Shown piece by piece: positions 5,894 to 8,191 of a stretch of 8,191 bases of DNA. Under the pieces are notes generated by a model. That model searched no databases and had not been told where the DNA came from. It saw only the letters and a program-made list of their open reading frames with translations. This DNA comes from Treponema sp. UBA7590 (GTDB taxonomy: Bacteria; Spirochaetota; Spirochaetia; Treponematales; Treponemataceae). The first letter of the stretch is position 1; every line of letters begins with the position of its first letter. The translations under genes were made by a program, and so were the position numbers. Where the stretch lies: assembly GCA_002478955.1 (NCBI GenBank), contig DLKK01000033.1, positions 1 to 8,191 of the forward strand, written 5' to 3'.

Positions 5894-6655
5894 ATGAAAA
5901 ATTATACTTTGCAAAATAACCAAAAGTCTATACATATTGTCGTTTTTACAGGCGGACTTTATCCAAAACCTGAGCTGACAGAGATTTACTGGAAAAACTG
6001 CGCCGCCGGCAATCCGGATTACATTATTGCCGCAGACTCCGGACTTGAAGTTTGTCTTGAATACAAAAAATATTTTTCCGGACGGTACGATTTTTCGCCG
6101 CGGAAAATTCTTGGCGATTTTGACAGCATCTCGTCGCAGGAAATTCTTTCAGCATTTAAAAAAGATATTGTGGAATCTTTTGTTCGCGACAAAGATTTTA
6201 CAGATACAGAATTGGCGCTCCGGTTCGCGTACCAGAAAGCCGCCGAAAAAAAACTTGATCCATTTATAACCTTGGTCGGCGGTGACGGCGGAAGAATCGA
6301 CCATCTTCTGAGCATTGTGAATTCTTTCCATTCAAAATTTCATCCTGATTCGTGGCTATGTGCGTTTCAGCAGATTTCATTTTTAAAGAAAAATTCTGGA
6401 TATTTTTTGCACAATCTTGAGCTTGTGGACAATGTTTCATTTGTCAATGTCTTTGGAAAAGGACGGAAAATCCTGACGGAAGGCTTAAAGTGGGAAAGCC
6501 GGCTTTTCGCAAAAGGATTTGTGCCAAGCATAAGCAACAGGATTTCAGAGGAAAATTTCAAGAATGAGGAACCGGTTTTTATAAAACCTAAGGCTTCGGG
6601 TTTTATGGCGATTATTCCGCTTTCTTCCTTTGTTTTAGATGTTTTAGATTCCTGA
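5894..6655 (+). CDS. Thiamine pyrophosphokinase
   Basis: Transfers diphosphate from ATP to thiamine to give thiamine diphosphate, in the cytoplasm. From ATG 5894 (254 residues): VVFTGG at 16-21, AADSGLEVC at 46-54, LGDFDS at 73-78, DKDFTDTELAL at 99-109, and GGDGGRIDHLLS at 129-140 are the characteristic TPK catalytic-domain motifs with the expected aspartates. The C-terminal thiamine-binding sandwich shows GLKWE at 197-201 and SNRI at 214-217. It is somewhat longer than common bacterial TPKs. An upstream TTG at 5834 would add 20 residues and overlap cca by 46 bp; those residues are not family-like, so ATG is preferred although it has no Shine-Dalgarno sequence. Its 3' end overlaps the convergent membrane-protein gene by 12 bp. 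Direct kinase use suggests thiamine salvage, but the window does not show a thiamine transporter or a TPP riboswitch. The usual symbol is thiN or tenI-independent tpk; I leave it blank. Confidence 0.92.
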   Translation: MKNYTLQNNQKSIHIVVFTGGLYPKPELTEIYWKNCAAGNPDYIIAADSGLEVCLEYKKYFSGRYDFSPRKILGDFDSISSQEILSAFKKDIVESFVRDKDFTDTELALRFAYQKAAEKKLDPFITLVGGDGGRIDHLLSIVNSFHSKFHPDSWLCAFQQISFLKKNSGYFLHNLELVDNVSFVNVFGKGRKILTEGLKWESRLFAKGFVPSISNRISEENFKNEEPVFIKPKASGFMAIIPLSSFVLDVLDS

Positions 6656-7012
6656 TGAAAGAATTACTGTGGAACGAAACAAAAACAGGAAAACAAGTGC
6701 ATAAATTGCAGAAAGGATGATAAGGGCAAGGTTCGCCGCGTAATACAAGCGTTTTCCTTTTTTTCTGATTATGCAGAAAATTGCGGTTGTGATTCCAGTT
6801 ATGCTCAAAACCAGAAGTGCAGTTGCTATGATAGCTGCTGTGTTCAGTATGATTCGCTGGTTAGAATCCAGAAAAAGCTGATAATTCCCGATTGTATAAA
6901 ACACAGCAAGAACTGTAAGAAATAAAAAAAGAAACAGGATTGTGCGTTTTGTTAGCTTAAAAAGGAGCGAAAGTGAAATTTTTTCAGCATTTTTCTGTCT
7001 TGCAGTTCTCAT
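6644..7012 (-). CDS. Small three-helix membrane protein of unknown function
   Basis: A 122-residue protein with a basic N-terminus (MRTARQKNAEKISLSLLFKLTKR) followed by three strongly hydrophobic stretches at about 24-44, 54-82 and 90-113. The loop between the second and third (RKKGKR, 83-88) is positively charged, and by the positive-inside rule the N-terminus and that loop are probably both cytoplasmic. I recognise no family or catalytic motif. No Shine-Dalgarno sequence of normal spacing precedes ATG 7012 (AGGG lies three bases away). It is a single-gene unit, convergent with the thiamine pyrophosphokinase gene and divergent from the SPFH-like gene. Reality of the gene is supported by its unbroken frame, hydrophobic pattern and snug fit between neighbours. 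A role with the divergent membrane-anchored protein is possible but not shown. Confidence 0.75.
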   Translation of the reverse strand: MRTARQKNAEKISLSLLFKLTKRTILFLFLFLTVLAVFYTIGNYQLFLDSNQRIILNTAAIIATALLVLSITGITTAIFCIIRKKGKRLYYAANLALIILSAIYALVFLFLFRSTVILSSGI

Positions 7013-7028
7013 AAACCCTAGTTATACT
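7000..7028 (+). promoter_or_regulatory. Possible promoter of the SPFH-like gene
   Basis: TTGCAG (7000-7005, three of six) and TATACT (7023-7028, five of six) are 17 bases apart, giving a start near 7035 and a leader of about 65 bases. The -10 box overlaps the opposing -10 box of the membrane-protein promoter in the bases gttatact (7021-7028). The -35 match is poor, so this is tentative. Confidence 0.3.
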
Positions 7029-7048
7029 AAAAAATAAGATTTTTTCAA
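7021..7048 (-). promoter_or_regulatory. Predicted promoter of the three-helix membrane protein (near-leaderless)
   Basis: Minus-strand TTGAAA (7048-7043, five of six) and TATAAC (7026-7021, five of six) are 16 bases apart. The predicted start is near 7014, two bases before the ATG at 7012, so the transcript would have almost no leader. The hexamer match is direct; use as a promoter is inferred. Confidence 0.5.
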
Positions 7049-7099
7049 GTCAGAACTGAAATCAAATTTTCACAGAAATGTTTTTTTTGCGGAGGAATG

Positions 7100-7849
7100 A
7101 TGAAAAAAATTTTAAAGAATCTGTTTGCATGTTTCCTGATTCTTGTGGTCTGCGCCGTGGCTGTTTTTTTTATCGGCTGGACATCGCTCCGTGTTTCTCC
7201 GGACAGCATTGGAGTTGTTAAGTCAAAGACTGGCGGAATACAGAAAGAACCTGTCTGTCCTGGAAAATTCGCGTGGAACTGGGAATTTCTTCTTCCTACG
7301 AACACAAAGCTTGAAATCTTTGATTTAAAACCGTATTCAGTCGGCAAAAAAATCTCTGGATCGCTTCCTTCCGCGGAGCTTTACAGTACACTTTTAAATT
7401 CAAGCGCAAATTTCAGCTATAATTTTGACTTTGATTTTTCAGTGAATGTTTCCGCGGAGGCAATCGTTTCTCTTTATGGGAAGCTTGTTTTTTCAGACCA
7501 GAAAGGACTTGAGCGCTACATTGACCAATCGTGCGATTCTGCCGCAAAAATGCTTTCTTCCGCAATACTGAAAAAACTTGAAAGAGACCCATTTTTTCAG
7601 CCAGAAACACTTACCCAGGAAGATTTGTTCAGTCTTGTTGATCTGGACAGAAAAATCCCAGGGCTTAAGTTTTCTTCTATAATTTTGAATGAATGTTCTT
7701 ATCCGGACTATGCGATGTATAAATCTGTCTGCGCCACATTTCTTTCAAAAATAAAAGAAGTTATGTCGGAACTGGAAAATTCTCCGGATTCAGAAGAAAA
7801 TGCGGATTTTATCAACCGTCTGAAAAATTTTTTTAATAAGCAGGAATAA
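7100..7849 (+). CDS. Membrane-anchored SPFH/band-7-like protein
   Basis: A 249-residue protein with a basic N-terminus and one hydrophobic segment (about 8-27) that fits an uncleaved signal anchor, placing the rest outside the cytoplasmic membrane. Directly after it come VSPDSIGVVKSKTGG (32-46) and PGKFAWNWEFLLP (54-66), the spacing and wording typical of the start of an SPFH/band-7 domain (a 'gives a growth-path and PG-lhw-iP' pattern). The middle is strand-rich (ANFSYNFDFDFSVNVSAEA) and the C-terminal third is helical and acidic. It is shorter than most stomatin or HflK/C proteins and I cannot name a subfamily. Start: GGAGG at 7091-7095 is one base from ATG 7097 and four from ATG 7100, so the second ATG is favoured. 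The chorismate mutase gene starts 2 bp after its stop. Function is unknown; SPFH proteins generally form oligomeric membrane scaffolds. Confidence 0.7.
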   Translation: MKKILKNLFACFLILVVCAVAVFFIGWTSLRVSPDSIGVVKSKTGGIQKEPVCPGKFAWNWEFLLPTNTKLEIFDLKPYSVGKKISGSLPSAELYSTLLNSSANFSYNFDFDFSVNVSAEAIVSLYGKLVFSDQKGLERYIDQSCDSAAKMLSSAILKKLERDPFFQPETLTQEDLFSLVDLDRKIPGLKFSSIILNECSYPDYAMYKSVCATFLSKIKEVMSELENSPDSEENADFINRLKNFFNKQE

Positions 7850-7851
7850 CC

Positions 7852-8191
7852 ATGAAACGTTTATATGCAATACGTGGCGCAGTTTGTGCGGAAAATTCAA
7901 AGAAATCAATCTCCGAGGCAACCGTAAAAATGTGCTCAAAACTTTTTGAGCAGAACAAGATTGTCTCATCGGATATTGTCTCAATGCATTTTACGCTTAC
8001 AAAAGACTTGAAAAAAGCAAATCCGTGCGCCGCGCTCCGTCGTGAATACAAGGGAATTGATGTTTCAAAAATTCCTTTGTTCTGCAGCCAGGAAGCTTAT
8101 GTGAAGGGAAGCCTGAAAAAAGTGATCCGGCTTCTTCTGACTGTTTATCTTGAAGAAAATTCTGTTCCTGAAAATGTATATATTGACGGCG
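7852..8191 (+). CDS. aroH: Chorismate mutase, AroH type (3' end cut by window edge)
   Basis: Rearranges chorismate to prephenate, the first step toward phenylalanine and tyrosine, as a cytoplasmic trimer. The 113 visible residues match the Bacillus subtilis AroH fold nearly end to end, not the helical AroQ type. Active-site counterparts are all present: R8 in AIRGA (R7 of the B. subtilis enzyme), R63, C78 and E81 in PLFCSQEAY (C75, E78), R93 in VIRLLL (R90) and Y110 in VYIDG (Y108). Only about ten residues should be missing. The start is supported by AGGA at 7842-7845, six bases ahead, which lies inside the end of the SPFH-like gene; the gap between genes is 2 bp, so the two are surely co-transcribed. 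The partner is an odd one for an aromatic pathway gene. Not the DAHP synthase and not the E. coli aroH, which shares the symbol. Confidence 0.9.
   Translation, partial: MKRLYAIRGAVCAENSKKSISEATVKMCSKLFEQNKIVSSDIVSMHFTLTKDLKKANPCAALRREYKGIDVSKIPLFCSQEAYVKGSLKKVIRLLLTVYLEENSVPENVYIDG

Overview
The window looks like ordinary chromosome of a low-to-mid GC bacterium, most likely a treponemal spirochaete. That guess rests on overall protein style (lysine, phenylalanine and serine rich, AT-leaning codons) and on the gene mix; no marker gene in the window proves it. Nothing points to a mobile element, phage, CRISPR array, rRNA or tRNA. Coding density is very high: the longest stretch without a gene is about 125 bp (1707-1832).

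Layout from left to right: (1) A minus-strand pair, folC (378-1706) then alr (alanine racemase, cut by the left edge), 29 bp apart. (2) A divergent plus-strand unit, trpS (start probably 1833) followed 17 bp later by a 73-residue unknown protein. (3) A minus-strand pair, cca (tRNA nucleotidyltransferase, 4485-5879) overlapping an unassigned ATP-grasp ligase (3164-4504); this unit converges on the 73-residue gene with only 12 bp between stops. (4) A plus-strand thiamine pyrophosphokinase (5894-6655) whose start codon is 14 bp from the cca start. (5) A minus-strand three-helix membrane protein (6644-7012) whose 3' end overlaps the thiamine pyrophosphokinase gene by 12 bp. (6) A plus-strand unit of a membrane-anchored SPFH/band-7-like protein (7100-7849) and, 2 bp later, an AroH-type chorismate mutase cut by the right edge.

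The named genes are housekeeping: folate polyglutamylation, D-alanine for peptidoglycan, tryptophanyl-tRNA charging, tRNA CCA-end synthesis, thiamine diphosphate synthesis and aromatic amino acid synthesis. They do not form one pathway. Two proteins have a recognisable fold but no assigned role (ATP-grasp, SPFH-like) and two are unknown (73-residue protein, three-helix membrane protein).

The most unusual structure lies in the three divergent start regions. In each, sigma70-like hexamers can be placed so that predicted transcription begins at, or within about two bases of, a start codon that lacks a Shine-Dalgarno sequence (folC, cca, thiamine pyrophosphokinase, membrane protein). By contrast trpS, alr, the SPFH-like gene and aroH have clear Shine-Dalgarno sequences. 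The folC/trpS region also carries a 16-bp inverted repeat with one mismatch that fits an operator. These are predictions from sequence only. I see no convincing new multi-gene system; the ATP-grasp protein and the initiation pattern are the best leads.
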